DNA of 64,000 bases from Parasponia andersonii (GCA_002914805.1 JXTB01000227.1:231017-295016); one strand, 5' to 3'; counted from the first letter of the stretch, positions 22,606 through 34,987 are shown. Notes: generated from the sequence alone by a model not told the origin. Made by a program: numbers and translations.

Positions 22606-24651
22606 TCATGTTCTCCTCCTGGCCATTGAAGTAGCATTCCCATCAAAGAGTTCATCAATGAAAGTCTCAATATCTTCTGGTTGATACTTAATGTACTTCT
22701 CCGCTTGTCTCCCGGCATCCAAATACTGCTTGAACCTCCCCAAGAATGACCTGTAAGCCGGAATCATTACCGCCGATATCGAAACCCTCAGCTCTGACTG
22801 AAGTTGATCATCACAGACCACCCAAGTGGACTGCGTCTTGTGTATCTCATCAAACATTGCGTTGAAACTCTTGAACCTCTCCTTCAGCACCGGCTTCGAC
22901 ACCTTCCCATTAACCTGAAGCCCCTCATGGCCTAAGCATTGCAGCACCTTCCCCCAAGTCTCCCTCTGGTAATTCTTATGGTACTGCCTCAGATCAGACG
23001 ACCTCTTCCTACACCACGTGTCGCCCATCAGTTGGTGGATCTCCGTCGACCCTTTGATCTTCTGCACGATGTATCTCCCGTTGTTCATCAGGAACACGTA
23101 GCTCAATGACGGGTCTCTGTACAGCTTCGACTTCATGTCGAGGTTAACATCCAACAGATCCATCATCGACATCAACTGTTTCGAAAACGGCGACGTTTTC
23201 GACGGGTCTAATTCATGCTGATGGTGCTGATCCTTCTGAACTTGATCATCATTATCATTATCCTTATCATGATGATCATGATCGTCCATCCTCAGGCACT
23301 GCCGGAACACCTGCTCCAATGTGTCCTTGTACTCGCAGGCGTATTTGAGATAATTCATCACGTAGCGAGTCAATGGGTGTACTGCGCCACTCGGGACGGG
23401 AGTTCTTCCATTATCGCTCTTGATCGAGTTTTCGAGATCGCAGAAGATGCTGAGCGCGGCTTCCCCGAGCCGGGTTTTGGCCGTGGCGGCCTCCGTCGTC
23501 ATCTCCTTCGCGATCTCCGGTGGGTACGACTCGCCGCTGATGGCCGGGATCAGATCGCGAAGGGTCTCGTACATGTCGAGAAACTTGAAGAGCTTCTCGG
23601 CCGAGCGCTTCGTCAGCACCACGGCCTCCGCGAAGTCGAGAAGCTTGATGACGAAGGAGCGCGCCATGTTGGAGAAGAGGCTCTGGGAGATGGAGGGGTG
23701 GTCGGAGAAGACGGAGTCGCAGAGCTTCTGCTCGTTGGGGAAGAGGACGGCGGAGCATTGCTTGACAATGGAGATCCACGTGGCGATCTCTCCCTCGAGC
23801 GATTCCCATTGCATGCGCTGCACGTCGTCAATGCTGATGTTGTCGTAGCCGAGCTTCTGGAGTGCCCCTTTGAACGCGGTCCGCCGAGAGATGGTGTAAG
23901 CCATACAGCACTCGGTGTCGTACCCGGCTTTGATCATGGCTTTCGCGATCTTGTTCAGCTTCGAGACCGTTTCGGGTGAGAAGGCGGCGAACTCGTCTTC
24001 GGGCTGATCCGATTGATCTGCCTCGCCTAGAACACAACGATCGGAAAATTCATGACTGTTGTTGTTGTTGGACGAAGATTGCTTCGGGGTCTTGTTATTA
24101 TTGTTTTTGATGTCTTTGTAATTGTCGGATTTGGGATCCTCAAGCAGAGTCCGGAACTCCTCGTCCAAAAACGACATCGCTCTCTGAAGAACAGAGCTTG
24201 CTCTGTTCAGACCAGAACCCAATGAGGCAAATATCCCCAACTCATTCGAAAGCTCCGATATCCGACTCAGTGCTTCCAGAAACGACGAGTCGTTTTCTGG
24301 GTCTTTACCAAACTTGATCAAACTGGCCTGGCCCTGGTTGTAATTGTCGATCATGGAGCCTACCATCTTGGAAAGTAACTCCACGGAGTCTGGAACCTCC
24401 GGAGGCGGCTTCGACTCGTATGAATCTTTGACCAAAGTGTTCAAGAATCTATCGACGTCATCCAGAATCTGAACAAGGCTCATATTGGGGTGGTCTCCCC
24501 TTGAAGCAGGTGCGTCTTCCTCCCCATTAAGATCTTTCTCCTCTGCTACCTCCCCGGAGAGTTGAGATTCCGATTTGGGATCAGGGCTGTCAAGGCCATA
24601 TTTGGGCGTGCCCACATTACCATCTTTTGAAAAACTCACTGACTTTTCCAT
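22606..24651 (-). CDS. EXO70C1: Exocyst subunit EXO70, C-type
   Basis: A 681-residue single-exon protein of the exocyst, the complex that tethers secretory vesicles to the plasma membrane. The conserved EXO70 core occupies about residues 225-670, with an intact C-terminal domain: SKLYRDPSLSYVFLMNNGRY (509-528), WCRKRSSDLRQYHKNYQRE (546-564), the lipid-contacting basic region around LKERFKSFN, and the tail YIKYQPEDIETFIDELFDG. The N-terminal 200 residues are acidic and poorly conserved, with Asn-rich runs at 183-199. A His/Asp-rich loop lies at 455-480. Lack of introns fits the B-H EXO70 groups rather than EXO70A. The C assignment rests on overall similarity and on the gene lying next to PBS1 and SWEET15, as AT5G13150 does. 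In Arabidopsis the C members are chiefly pollen and root-hair genes that restrain tip growth. C1 versus C2 is not certain. Confidence 0.93.
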   Translation of the reverse strand: MEKSVSFSKDGNVGTPKYGLDSPDPKSESQLSGEVAEEKDLNGEEDAPASRGDHPNMSLVQILDDVDRFLNTLVKDSYESKPPPEVPDSVELLSKMVGSMIDNYNQGQASLIKFGKDPENDSSFLEALSRISELSNELGIFASLGSGLNRASSVLQRAMSFLDEEFRTLLEDPKSDNYKDIKNNNNKTPKQSSSNNNNSHEFSDRCVLGEADQSDQPEDEFAAFSPETVSKLNKIAKAMIKAGYDTECCMAYTISRRTAFKGALQKLGYDNISIDDVQRMQWESLEGEIATWISIVKQCSAVLFPNEQKLCDSVFSDHPSISQSLFSNMARSFVIKLLDFAEAVVLTKRSAEKLFKFLDMYETLRDLIPAISGESYPPEIAKEMTTEAATAKTRLGEAALSIFCDLENSIKSDNGRTPVPSGAVHPLTRYVMNYLKYACEYKDTLEQVFRQCLRMDDHDHHDKDNDNDDQVQKDQHHQHELDPSKTSPFSKQLMSMMDLLDVNLDMKSKLYRDPSLSYVFLMNNGRYIVQKIKGSTEIHQLMGDTWCRKRSSDLRQYHKNYQRETWGKVLQCLGHEGLQVNGKVSKPVLKERFKSFNAMFDEIHKTQSTWVVCDDQLQSELRVSISAVMIPAYRSFLGRFKQYLDAGRQAEKYIKYQPEDIETFIDELFDGNATSMARRRT

Positions 24652-24830
24652 TACAGAAGCGCTCGTCTTTTGAGTTTCTTTTTCACTGATCTATCTCTCT
24701 ATCTCTCTCTGTTTGGAAAACCAGAAAAAATGGATTTGGTATTGGAAGAAAGGAAAGATGGATCAAGAGAACAGTCATGGAGGCCGAAAATGAAGGAGAA
24801 GTATTCTCTAGCTCGTAGTCGTAGTCAACT

Positions 24831-24840
24831 TTTTTATATA
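24831..24840 (-). promoter_or_regulatory. TATA box of EXO70C
   Basis: TATATAAAAA on the minus strand, 180 bp upstream of the ATG. The implied leader of about 150 nt contains a GA-rich tract (the CT-rich run at 24690-24715 on the plus strand). Confidence 0.6.
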
Positions 24841-24844
24841 TTTT

Positions 24845-27800
24845 TTTCTTTTTAGTAAATTTGTTTATTATTTTTCGGTTTATTATTATTGAGTTTCTAT
24901 TATTTTATTGGTGGCAGTTTGTCCGTTGACCCGTTTGAGAAGGTTCGGCTGAGGTTAGTGCTTCCCACGGCCACGACCGTTGCAGTATTTAATGTTATAA
25001 TATTGTTTTCCATATGAAGCCGTATCGTTGTTTGACTTCCACTAAATCATCGTGATCATCAACTTATGGCTCATTGACTACCATAATCACGTTCGGATTT
25101 TGCTACTTTTTTTCTGAAAAAAAAAAAAAAAAAAAAAAAATGATTTTGCTACTTTTAAATGGCTTTTCTTCCACGTGTTTTGTTTTGATTAGCTACGACA
25201 TCCGAGCTTGGTGTGCCACTCTACATTAAACTAGGTTTGTTTGACAACCGCGAGCTTTTGCTCCGTACGTGGATTTTGTTTTGGAATTATACTATATGGA
25301 ATTCCGTATCTTTCGTGCATGTATTCATTAATTATTTTACAGAACAATTACTTTCAATGGGTTCTGTTCGATGAGTCAAAGAGGCCCAATGGATGAGTTG
25401 CGCCCACATTTGTCTTCTGGACTGTATCCTGGTTTCAGTGTTGAGGAGATGAATGGGCCTCATTCAATAAATCCCAAAAGCATGGCCCATGGCCCAGATA
25501 CTTCAAGACTTGGCGCAATAAGTATGGCTCGGCTCCTCTTCGCAAGGATCTGTCTCGTTTGAGATCAGTTTTAGGGGCTACAGTTTAGCTTGGAAGACGA
25601 GAGGGAAATTGAAATAAGCATTACTTTTGACTCAAATGATTTTTAAAGAGTGATTTGAAAAATGATTTTCTAGTATTGTTTTAGTATTTTATGATAGTGC
25701 GACGGAGGTTTATAGTCATAAAGTAGGTGAATCCATATTGTATAATTTATGGTACTATTTATGGTACTACTACAAATGTCAATTTGAAAAAAATTATTAA
25801 AAAAAATTAATTTATTCTAAATTAATACAATCCAAATCAATCTCTCAAAATGAGAGGGGGAGTTGGTTTCTACTTTTCGTCATAATATCAATTCTATTAC
25901 TATAATATAAATTGCTTGAAATATCATTCAACAACACATATTATCTACCGTTTATTAAACTTACTGAATGTGTAACAATTTTGTAAATTAAATAGTTAGA
26001 AAATAAAAAATTCAACTTAAAACCTAACTCAAAAAAAAAAAAAAAAACCCTAATGAAGCTTTGGTTATTGTAAATTTGGAATTCTCAACAAATTTTGGTT
26101 ATATGATTTTCTCAAATCAATCCTCGCGGGTTTAGATTCCAAAAATCTTAAAATCAAACTAGCGCAACCCATGTACAACCTTGTAACCAATCATAAAATT
26201 TAGTTGAAAAAAAAAAAGAAAGAAAGAAAGAAAGGAACATCAAAAGTTGAAGTAACTGCTATAAAAATAATAATAAAATTATTGCCCGAGATTAAAAAAA
26301 ATGAAGCCAAAGAAATGTCACTCTGCCTATTCCCCTCACTTTATGGCACCTTTATTGGGATTTACCTCCATTAACTTGTGTCATGAAAATTTACTGTAAA
26401 CTGCAATTAGATTTTGTTTAATTGGTCCTTGGAGGGTCAAACTGGCCAGTATCAAGGACAGTAAAGGTTGAAATTAAGGAAGAATAACTCAAACAATCCA
26501 TAAGCATGATGCTCAAATTAGAAAAAAATTTATAGCACTCAAAAGTAATAATGTTTGGCCCTCAATAAGTACGATTTTAGACCTAACATAAAGACGCGCA
26601 CATGAAACCAAAAAAAGTTGCTACTAAGATTGACTTGTAAAGACAGACAAGTACAGTAGATAGCAAAAGCCAGCAGCCTAGCTAGTACAACATTCATTAA
26701 AGATATCCCACTCATCGTCTCCTCTTCAATTCGGGAAACAAATGGTACAGAAAACTTGGGCCTAATGGCCACCATTCAAGGTGCTCACATGGTGTTTCCA
26801 CCCTATACATGTACATATACATATAGCTAATAATGGGTTGGTCCAATATCGGCTCTCACTTTCTCTTTTAGACCCATCAAATCCTAGTTCGATTCTGATT
26901 TTGATGAGTGGTCATCGATTAGAGAAAATTGTCCCATTTCAAAAACTTTTAACCTAAAAGGAAATAAGTACCAAGAGTTCCTTGGTGGGTTGACCTCTAC
27001 TGAAGTTTTTAGCACATTATTATTATTATTCTTATAATTATTGCAACGAGTTTCCTCAAATTTTTCCTTGATTGGTGGCTTAAAATCACCAATCAAGGAT
27101 AATGGAGCGTCCCTACTTTCGGTTCTAATTTATGATTTTATTGGAATTACCAATTACTAGGTAATATGGCTCTGATAAGACCATGTCAAAGCTTTTATCT
27201 TGACCACAGGCCCATGAAATGTCATATCGAACGAGGAGGAGTAATTTTTTTATACTCTGAAAATTCGGTGTTGTTAAAATCTAGGTGGTTATTTAAGTTT
27301 GGTTTAATTGTCAAAATCATTGAAGAAAACTGAAGTGCTATTCTAGGATTGAACTGAACTTCTGTGTACTTTGCTAATGAAAGGAATTTAATTGTTTGAC
27401 TAAGCCTCACGAAACCGAGTAAATGGAGCTTTTACACTATGATAGTGAGGGTAACCCTTTTCAAAATGTATAGTTGGTAAGAGCCAGAAACATCTGTGGT
27501 CATGGACCAAACCCCAGTACACATGTCGCTAGAGTTAGAAATTGTACATCTACCCGAATTGAACAACCGTCCCCAGCTCATTGTTATTTTAATATTTTTT
27601 ATTAAAAAGAAAAAAAGAAATTAACGAACCAAAATTGGTTTTCCGAATTTGTGAACGAGGGAACTTTCTTAGCAGGAGGACAAAAATTGGAATGTCAAAG
27701 TTTCGAATCTATTGATATCAAAGAATCATGATTCCCCACATTGTGTGTTTGGGTTTGGAACTTTGTCGGTGCTATGAAAGAAAAGTGTTATCATATACTA

Positions 27801-28374
27801 TTGTAATGCATAATAGCATGAAGTTTACGCACCAAGTCATTTATAAATATATATCGTATTATAGTTAGCAATATTTTTTGAAAAATATAAATTTTATAGT
27901 GGTTTGAAATGGGGATCTTCCTTTTGTTTTATATTGGGACATGTCATGATTCTTCTTGGGAGTTATGGAACCTGATAAGCCTTCTTCAAGATCTTGCTAT
28001 GTTTAAGCTGGAAGCTTTATGATTTAAAAAGAGAACAAAAGGGTTTTAATACGTAATTGAATAAAACTGAGAATGGACACAAAATAGAATTTTATTAGTT
28101 TATATATGTTTCTTGCGTTGTTCTCTTCTTTCTTTGACATTTATTAGTATGGTGTAGACTGTAGCTGATGAAATTGTGACTAGCGGCCAGAGAATACGCT
28201 GTTGTACGATGCAATATGTTAATTAGTCAAATGATGATGGTCATATGATATCGGAAATACAAGGAAAATAAGTAATATTTTGGGCAGAACACAATCAAAA
28301 ACATGTTTTCATTTTAATGACACCCACATCACCAACTCCACAAAACAGAAATAAAGTTAAAATAATTAGACAAT
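24845..28374. other. Intergenic between EXO70C and the copia element
   Basis: About 3.5 kb of AT-rich sequence with long A runs (25118-25140, 26030-26047) and a GAAA microsatellite near 26217-26235. Short open frames here lack recognisable domains. No gene or terminal repeats were identified. Confidence 0.5.
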
Positions 28375-28379
28375 GGCTT

Positions 28380-28782
28380 TGTTAGAGTTCGTGACCCGAA
28401 TTCTATTTACCCTTGGCCCGAAAATTTCGCGGTGTGACATATGTGGTACTTTTGTAATTGGGAGAAATTTTGAGATCTGTGATAGAAGCTCCTGGAACCA
28501 CTGATCTCGTTGGGGGTGCGAGGGCTCCGCCCCCATAGTCTGAACCTGTTTTATTGGGCCGTTTTGTCCGTACAGTTTTCGTCCGTACACATGTATTTTA
28601 GGGTTTTGAGATTATATATATTTCGGCTTGGTTGTGTAAAACACTATTTTTTGTACCTTATTTTTCGACATAGTGAAATTTCCTCTTCTACCAGTGGTTT
28701 TTCCCGATTAGGATTTTCCACTTAAATTTGTGTGTTCTTATTTTTCATCATTTTATCGATTATCGTTTGGTAATTCTTAACA
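28380..28782 (+). repeat. Left LTR of the copia element
   Basis: It begins TGTTAGAGTTCGTGACCCG and ends TAATTCTTAACA. It contains the promoter-like ATTATATATATTTCGG near 28610. Confidence 0.93.
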
Positions 28783-28821
28783 AACTAGTATCAGAGCTTT
28801 AATCCAGGTTTGATTACAATA

Positions 28822-29637
28822 ATGGCAACCATGAAGTATGATATTCCGCTTTTGGATCGCAACACCAGATTTTTGTTATGGTAGGTTACGGACTGTCCTC
28901 GTACAGCTGGATTTGGATGATGCACTGTTAGGGATTAATGCGATGCCTTCATCATTATTAATGGAGGAAAAGCAGCGAAGGGATCGAAAAGCCCTATATC
29001 AGATTCAACTGCATCTGTCGAATTAGATATTACAAGACGTTCTGAATGAGAAAATTGTCGCGGCTTTATGGTTGAAATTAGAGCAGCTGTGCATGACGAA
29101 AAGTCTAACCAACAAGCTACATCAGAAGCAGCGACTGTATTCTCATCGTATAGTAGAAGGTACGTCTCTAGAAGAGCACATAAACATTTTTAAGGAAATT
29201 GTTTCTGATCTGGAAGCTTTGGAGATTAAATATGAGTCTGAGGATTTAGCGCTGATTTTACTGTGTTCGTTGCCCCCTTCATATACGCCTTTTAGAGACA
29301 TTATTTTGCATAGCCGTGAATCCCTTACTCTGAGCATGGCTTATGATTCTCTGCTCTCTAAAGAGAAGATGGATCAGATTGTTACAGGGACTGAGACTCA
29401 GGCAGAGGGTTTCGTTGCTAGAAGTAGAACGCAGGGGAGGAATTCTGGGAGTGATAATAGAGGCAGATCGAAATCTAGAAATAAAAGTAAAGCTTGAATT
29501 ATTACAAGGAAAAGAGCCACATCAAATCTGAATGCTATAAGCTTCAAAACAAGAATAAAAAGGCTACTCCTAATCACAAGGGAAAACAAACTGAAAATAC
29601 CGGTGAAGCCAGTGTTGCTGAAGATGATATCAGTGAT
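28822..29637 (+). pseudogene. copia gag remnant
   Basis: It starts MATMKYDIPLLDRNTRF (ATG at 28822), then changes frame several times. The block at 29072-29497 (LTNKLHQKQRLYSHRI, SLPPSYTPFRDIILHSRESL) is the UBN2-type copia gag. The zinc knuckle is degraded: KSHIKSECYKLQNK keeps the His and last Cys but has lost the first two Cys. It encoded the nucleocapsid protein. Confidence 0.8.
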
Positions 29638-29659
29638 TGAGAACTCTTAGTTATTTCTG

Positions 29660-31500
29660 ATGGCGACTCTAAACTATATAATGACTGGATTCTCGATTCT
29701 GGTTGCACGTTTTATATGTGTCCTAATAGGGACTGGTTTTCGACATATGAAATGGTAGCCAAAGGTGCTATATTGATAGGAAATAATGCTCCTTATAAAG
29801 TTACTGGTATTGGAACAGTCAAAATTAAGATGTTTGATGAAGTTGTCAGAACTCTCGGTGGTGTGAGACATGTTCCAAATTTAAAGAGAAATCTGATCTC
29901 TTTGAGTACTCTTGATTCAAAAGGTTACAAGTATACTGGTGAAGGTGGAGTTTTGAAGGTTTCAAGAGGAGCTCTTGTCGTGATGAAGGGCCAGAAAAGA
30001 TCTGCCGAATTATATGTCTTGTTGGGTTCTATAGTTACCAGTGAAGCAACTATCTCTATTCCTTTGTTGTCAGATGACAAAGTCACTAGACTTTGGCATA
30101 TGCGTCTTGGGCATATGAGTGAGAATGGCATGGTTGAATTGAGCAAAAGAGGACTTTTTGATGGGCAGAGTACTAGTAAACTGAAGTTCTATGAGCATTG
30201 CATTTTTGGGAAGCAGAAAAGAGTCAGATTTACAAAAGGTATCCACAACACAAAGGGAACACTTGAGATTATATATATTCTGATCTCTGGGGACCATCTA
30301 GGGTACCTTTTAAAGGAGGTGCTAGATATTTGCTGACGATTATCGATGATTTCTCCAGAAAGCTTTGGGTATTTTTCGTGAAGCATAATAATGATGTGTT
30401 ACTTACATTTAAGGAGTGGAAGACTATGATCGAGAAGCAGACATGGAAGCAGATTAAACGTCTCTGCACTGATAATGGCCTAGAGTTTTGTTCTGATGAG
30501 TTTAATGTTTTTTGCAAGTCAGAAAGAATCGTGAGGCACTTAACAGTTCGTTGTACTCCGCAACAAAATGGTGCGACAGAGTGTATGAATAGGAATTTGA
30601 TGGAGAGAGTACGTTGCATGCTCTCCAATGCTCGTTTACCTAAGTCTTTTTAGGTAGAAGCTGCCTTTACAGCCTGTTTTCTGATTAATTGATCTCCCTC
30701 AACTGTTATTGAGAAAAAGATTCCAGAAGAGGTATGGTTTGGTACTCCTACTAATTATTCTGATTTAAAGATATTTGGGTGTCCTGCATATGTTCATTTT
30801 GATAATGGAAAATTAGAATCAAGATCTATGAAGTACATCTTTCTATATTATAAGGCTGTTGTTAAAGGATATAAGCTATTGTATCCAAAAACTTAGAAAA
30901 TTATAATGAGTAGAGATGTTATTTTTTATGAATTTGCTATGCTTCGTGATTTGTCTCTTAGAGATTCTAGTAGTAAATATCAGCAGAAATCAAAAACTCA
31001 GGTAGAGCTTGAGATTAGGTTAGAATCTACACCAGTATCTATATCTCAGTCAGTTTCCTCTACACCACTATCGCCACCACCAGCATCACCAAAATATTGT
31101 ATTGCTAAAGACAGGCCTAAAAGAGATATTAGACCTCCACAAAGGTATGCTGAGGCCGATCTGGTTGCCTATACTTTGAATGTGGCTAAAGGTATAGATT
31201 CTAGTGAAGAACATTCTACCTATGCAGAGGCAGTTAGTTGTGATGACTCTGGTAAATGGATGATTGCCATGCAAGAGGAGATGGAATCACTTCATAAGAA
31301 TGGCACATGGAACTTAGTAAAACTACTAAAAATAAGAAAGTTGTTTACTGCAAATGGATCTACAAAAGGAAAGAAGGAACACCAGGAATTGAAGAATCCC
31401 GGTATAAGGCGAGACTAGTTGCAAAGGGCTACAGTCAAGTTCCAGGCATAGACTTTACAGATGTGTTTTCTCCAGTTGTAAAGCATAGTTCAATTTGAGC
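29660..31500 (+). pseudogene. copia protease and integrase remnant
   Basis: The protease site DSG is at 29695-29703 in WILDSGCTFYM. It is followed by GVRHVPNLKRNLISLSTLDS and the pre-integrase word LWHMRLGHMSENGM (HHCC region, where the CxxC is partly lost). After a frameshift near 30270 come integrase core words TIIDDFSRKLWVFF, CTDNGLEF and CTPQQNGATECMNR, giving the D and D/E positions. A TAG at 30651 ends that frame. A further segment (DLKIFGCPAYVH) and a Pro/Ser-rich linker lead to the reverse transcriptase start [18 protein letters not shown] and [19 protein letters not shown]. Confidence 0.85.
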
Positions 31501-32761
31501 TTTACTTGATATTGTGGCTATGCACGATCTTGAGCTTGAGTAGTTAGATGTGAAGACAACATTCTTACATGTAGAACTTGAAGAAAACATCTACATGGAA
31601 TAGCCAGAGGATTTTATAGACTCAGGAAAGGAGGACTATGTGTGCTTATTGAAGAAGTCTCTGTATGGCATGAAACAGTCACCCAGACAGTGGTATAAGG
31701 GGTTTGATTCATTTTTGGCCACTCATGATTTCAAGAGAAGCAGCTATGACAGTTGTGTCTACTTTAAGAAGAGTATTGATAGGTCTTTTATGTATCTTAT
31801 ATGTTGATGACATGTTGATAACAGCCAAGGATAAAGAAGAGATTAGAAAGGTCAAAAACCAGCTTAGTAAGGAGTTTGAGATGAAAGATTTAGGAGTAGC
31901 AAAGAAGATACTTGGAATGAAGATTCTGAGAAATAGAAAGACAGATAAATTGTACCTAAGTCAAAAAGGGTATATTGAGAAAGTTCTATACAGATTTAAT
32001 ATGCAGAATGCTAAACCTGTTAGTACTCCATTAGCGGCTTATTTCAGACTTTCATCTACTTTATCTCCACAATCAGATGATGAGATTGATTATATGTCTC
32101 GAATTCCATATTCTAGTGCAGTGAGATCTCTTATGTATGCTATGATTTGTTCTCGTCCAGATTTGTCATATGCAGTCAACATTGTTAGTAAATACATGGC
32201 GAATCCTGATAAAGAATATTGAAAAATAGTTCAGTAGATTTTTAGATACTTACATGGCTCTACTGATGCTTGTTTGCAATTGGGAGAACTAGAAGTGAAG
32301 TCGTTGGATATGTTGATTCTGATTTTGCTGGAGACCTTGATAAGAGAAGATCTCTCACTGGATACATTTTCACCATTAGTGATTGTGCTATCAGTTGGAA
32401 AGCTACCTTACAGGCTACAGTTGCATTGTCTACTACTGAGGCTGAATACATGGCTATTATTGAAGCGTGTAAGGAAGCTATTTAGTTGAAGGGACTATTT
32501 AGTGAACTCAGTGAAAAATTACAATTGACCACAATCTTTTGTGATAGTCAGAGTACTATTTTTCTCACAAAAGATCATATGTTTCATGAGAAGACTAAGC
32601 ATATTGATGTGCGGTATCATTTTGTTCATGATATTATTGCTCGAGGTGATATAATTGTGAGCAAAGTTAGTACTCATGATAATCTTGCTGATATGATGAC
32701 TAAGATACTTCTTGGAGACAAGTTTAAGCATTGCTTAGACTTGGTTGGTGTTACTTGTTGA
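31500..32761 (+). pseudogene. copia reverse transcriptase and RNase H remnant
   Basis: The polymerase motif YVDD is intact at 31800-31811 (CILYVDDMLITAK). It is followed by KDLGVAKKILGMKI and the thumb region ending RPDLSYAVNIVSKYM. After a stop at 32221 and a frame change, RNase H appears: VGYVDSDFAGDLDKRRSLTG, LSTTEAEYMAI, then [10 protein letters not shown] and [18 protein letters not shown] at 32483 interrupts it. All catalytic landmarks can be seen, but no continuous frame survives. Confidence 0.88.
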
Positions 32762-32852
32762 GTTTTGCCTTCTTTGTGGAAGAGGTAGAGAATATATTTT
32801 TTGTCGAAGATCAGAGTTATTCCTTAATTGGAATTCGTGTCAAGATGGAGAT

Positions 32853-33251
32853 TGTTAGAGTTCGTGACCCGAATTCTATTTGCCATTGGCCCGAAAACTT
32901 CGCGGTGTGACATGTGTGGTATTTTTGTAATTGAGAGAAATTTTGAGATCTGTGCCCGGAACTCACCACTGATCTCGTTGGGGGTGCAGGGGCGGAGTCC
33001 CCGCGGTATGGACCTATTTTATGGGCCGTTTTGTCCGTACAGTTTTCGTCCGTACATATATGTATTTTAGGGTTTTGAGATTATATATATTTCGGCTTGG
33101 TCGTGTAAAATACTACCTTCTGTACCTTATTTTTCGACATAGTGAAATTTCCTCCTCTGCCATTAGTTTTTCCTGATTAGGGTTTTTCACTTAAATCTGT
33201 GTGTTCTTGTTTTTCATTATTTTGTTAATTATCGTCCGGTAATTCTTAACA
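32853..33251 (+). repeat. Right LTR of the copia element
   Basis: It begins TGTTAGAGTTCGTGACCCG and ends TAATTCTTAACA. It has clustered changes and a small rearranged patch around 32955-33015 compared with the left copy. Confidence 0.93.
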
Positions 33252-33256
33252 GGCTT

Positions 33257-34560
33257 GATAACATTTTTATTTTCTTTTGAGGTGAAGCAAATTGTAAAAA
33301 TCTTCAAGACGTTGTTTTTGAAAATCTTCCTTTTACTTTAGAAACGAAAAATTAAAATAGAAAAAAAAAAGTTAACAGTAAGCTCTTTATGAAAACCAAA
33401 ATCCACAAAGGAACAAGTGTGCACACTATATTTGATCATCCAATTGATAAATGTGATTTAAGATATAAAATTAATTTTTTCTTTTTAGTGTAAAATATTA
33501 TTCTTCCATTTTTGGGTCTAACATAAGATATACTATTTCTATTTGTATATAAACGCACATGAAAAAATAACTTGTTCCAATGCATAATATTTATGTTACA
33601 TGAATGCACAACGTGTAAAAACTTCCACTTTTAATTGTAATAACTTCCCAACCGTGCACTCGAAATGCTCACCTCCCCTGTTTTGATTATTAAATGGATT
33701 GCGTGAATTATCTCAGCAATGCGGTAAAGGTAAATTTATTTTTTTCTCCTCTATCTACCGAATTTAATTTTTCTTCTTTTTTTTTTTCGGGGTGATTGCT
33801 ACTGGAAACTTTTTATATTAACTATTCTTATAATCATAGGTAGTCTTTATCACACAAAAAATAACATTTGCAACCAAAAATAGAAGGAAAAGGCTAAATT
33901 TATGGCCAGTGGCAGTGAGAATGATGTGAATAGATTTAAACCCCCGTCTCTTGTGTTCTTACTAGTAGATGATATATACAACCAAAAAGAAAGTGGAAAA
34001 AAAATCTTATGTAACTCCTTTAGGGGAGTGTAATTTAATATTTCATTTGGATCAAGTTGAAGCTATATGCACATAATCTAATTTATAATAATTTGGCATT
34101 CTAATCTGAAGTAGCCCAACTTGATATCTACAAGTACAAGCACAAAACAGAAGCAATGGCCAAATCATGGACTAGGACCGAACCCCATGGCCATGAATGA
34201 AGTAAACACTTTACTTTTATTTCTTATTTTCAATTTGTAATATTTTTTGGGGGGTTGATTTTTACATTTTTTTTTTGGTTGTTTGTGCTTTGTGCAATCC
34301 GCCAGTCCCGCCAATTGACACGTTTCTGTTGTATACCCGTTTTATACCAAATTCCCATTTTGTTTGTTTGTGGCTTTGTGCCAATTGGAATCCTACCTCT
34401 CGTGGTCCTTGTCTTGTCTTTACAACGTAGTAAATAATACTTCACAGTTAAAATTTCACTTTTCACCATTTTTTTTCAGTTTGGAATTACTTTTTTTTTT
34501 TAAATAATAATAATAATAAAGTTGCCATATTTAATATTTGGTTTTTGGTCAAAGAAGGGA
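33257..34560. other. Intergenic upstream of PBS1
   Basis: About 1.3 kb of AT-rich DNA with no gene and several T runs, likely containing distal promoter sequence of PBS1. No clear element ends were seen. Confidence 0.5.
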
Positions 34561-34590
34561 GAGAGTGGGCAGAGAGAGTTGTATGCAGTT

Positions 34591-34881
34591 GGTGGTGGTG
34601 GTGGTGGTGGTGGTGTGTGCTGGTGGGTGGTGTTATAAGGTGGGTACGTGTGCGTGTGGCGTGTGCGTGTGCGTGTGCTTCTAGTGTAAACGAAAGCCGG
34701 CTCCTTTTCTTTTCTTTTCTTTGTTCATCTAGCTCTGTTTCACTGCCAATTATCTCACGCAACGGACCCATTTCCTATTCTCTCTCGTTTTTGGTATTTG
34801 TCAACTTTGATTCCTTTGCTTTGTCCTTTTGGGCATCGTCTTCTTCTTCTTCTTCTTCTTCCCAAGTAATCGGTTTTAGCA

Positions 34882-34907
<26 letters not shown>
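34591..34907 (+). repeat. Microsatellite-rich PBS1 promoter and leader
   Basis: This stretch holds (GGT)n at 34591-34614, GTGC/GTGT repeats at 34645-34680, (TCT)n at 34839-34860 and (AG)n at 34881-34907. GA/CT tracts are common near plant transcription starts. No good TATA box was found, so the start site is uncertain. Confidence 0.7.
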
Positions 34908-34912
<5 letters not shown>

Positions 34913-34913
<1 letters not shown>

Positions 34914-34987
34914 TGCCCAGAAATTTGGATACGCATCTGATTGGACTCTTGTAAATTTTGGATTGGAATATGGTCTTTTTCGATTGA
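34913..34987 (+). promoter_or_regulatory. Two short uORFs ahead of PBS1
   Basis: An ATG at 34913 opens a 13-codon frame (MPRNLDTHLIGLL, stop at 34952-34954). An ATG at 34970 opens a 5-codon frame (MVFFD, stop at 34985-34987). Both end before the PBS1 start at 35070. They matter only if transcription begins upstream of them, which is inferred. Confidence 0.4.

Larger units (their letters stand above)
28380..33251 (+). mobile_element. Ty1/copia LTR retrotransposon, decayed
   Basis: A 4872-bp element with LTRs at 28380-28782 and 32853-33251 and 5-bp target duplications GGCTT (28375-28379 and 33252-33256). The primer-binding site TAGTATCAGAGC (28786-28797) matches the plant initiator-Met site TGGTATCAGAGC with one change. 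A purine tract (AAGATGGAGA) precedes the right LTR. Between them, gag, protease, integrase, reverse transcriptase and RNase H occur in copia order on the plus strand. Stops and frameshifts break them in many places, so it is not autonomous. The two LTRs differ at roughly one base in ten by eye, which makes it older than the gypsy element if rates are equal. Confidence 0.93.

Noticed and set aside
23215..24037. Long open frames on both strands overlapping EXO70C
   Set aside because: They exist because the EXO70 sequence is GC-rich here; the 681-residue minus frame carries the whole conserved domain.
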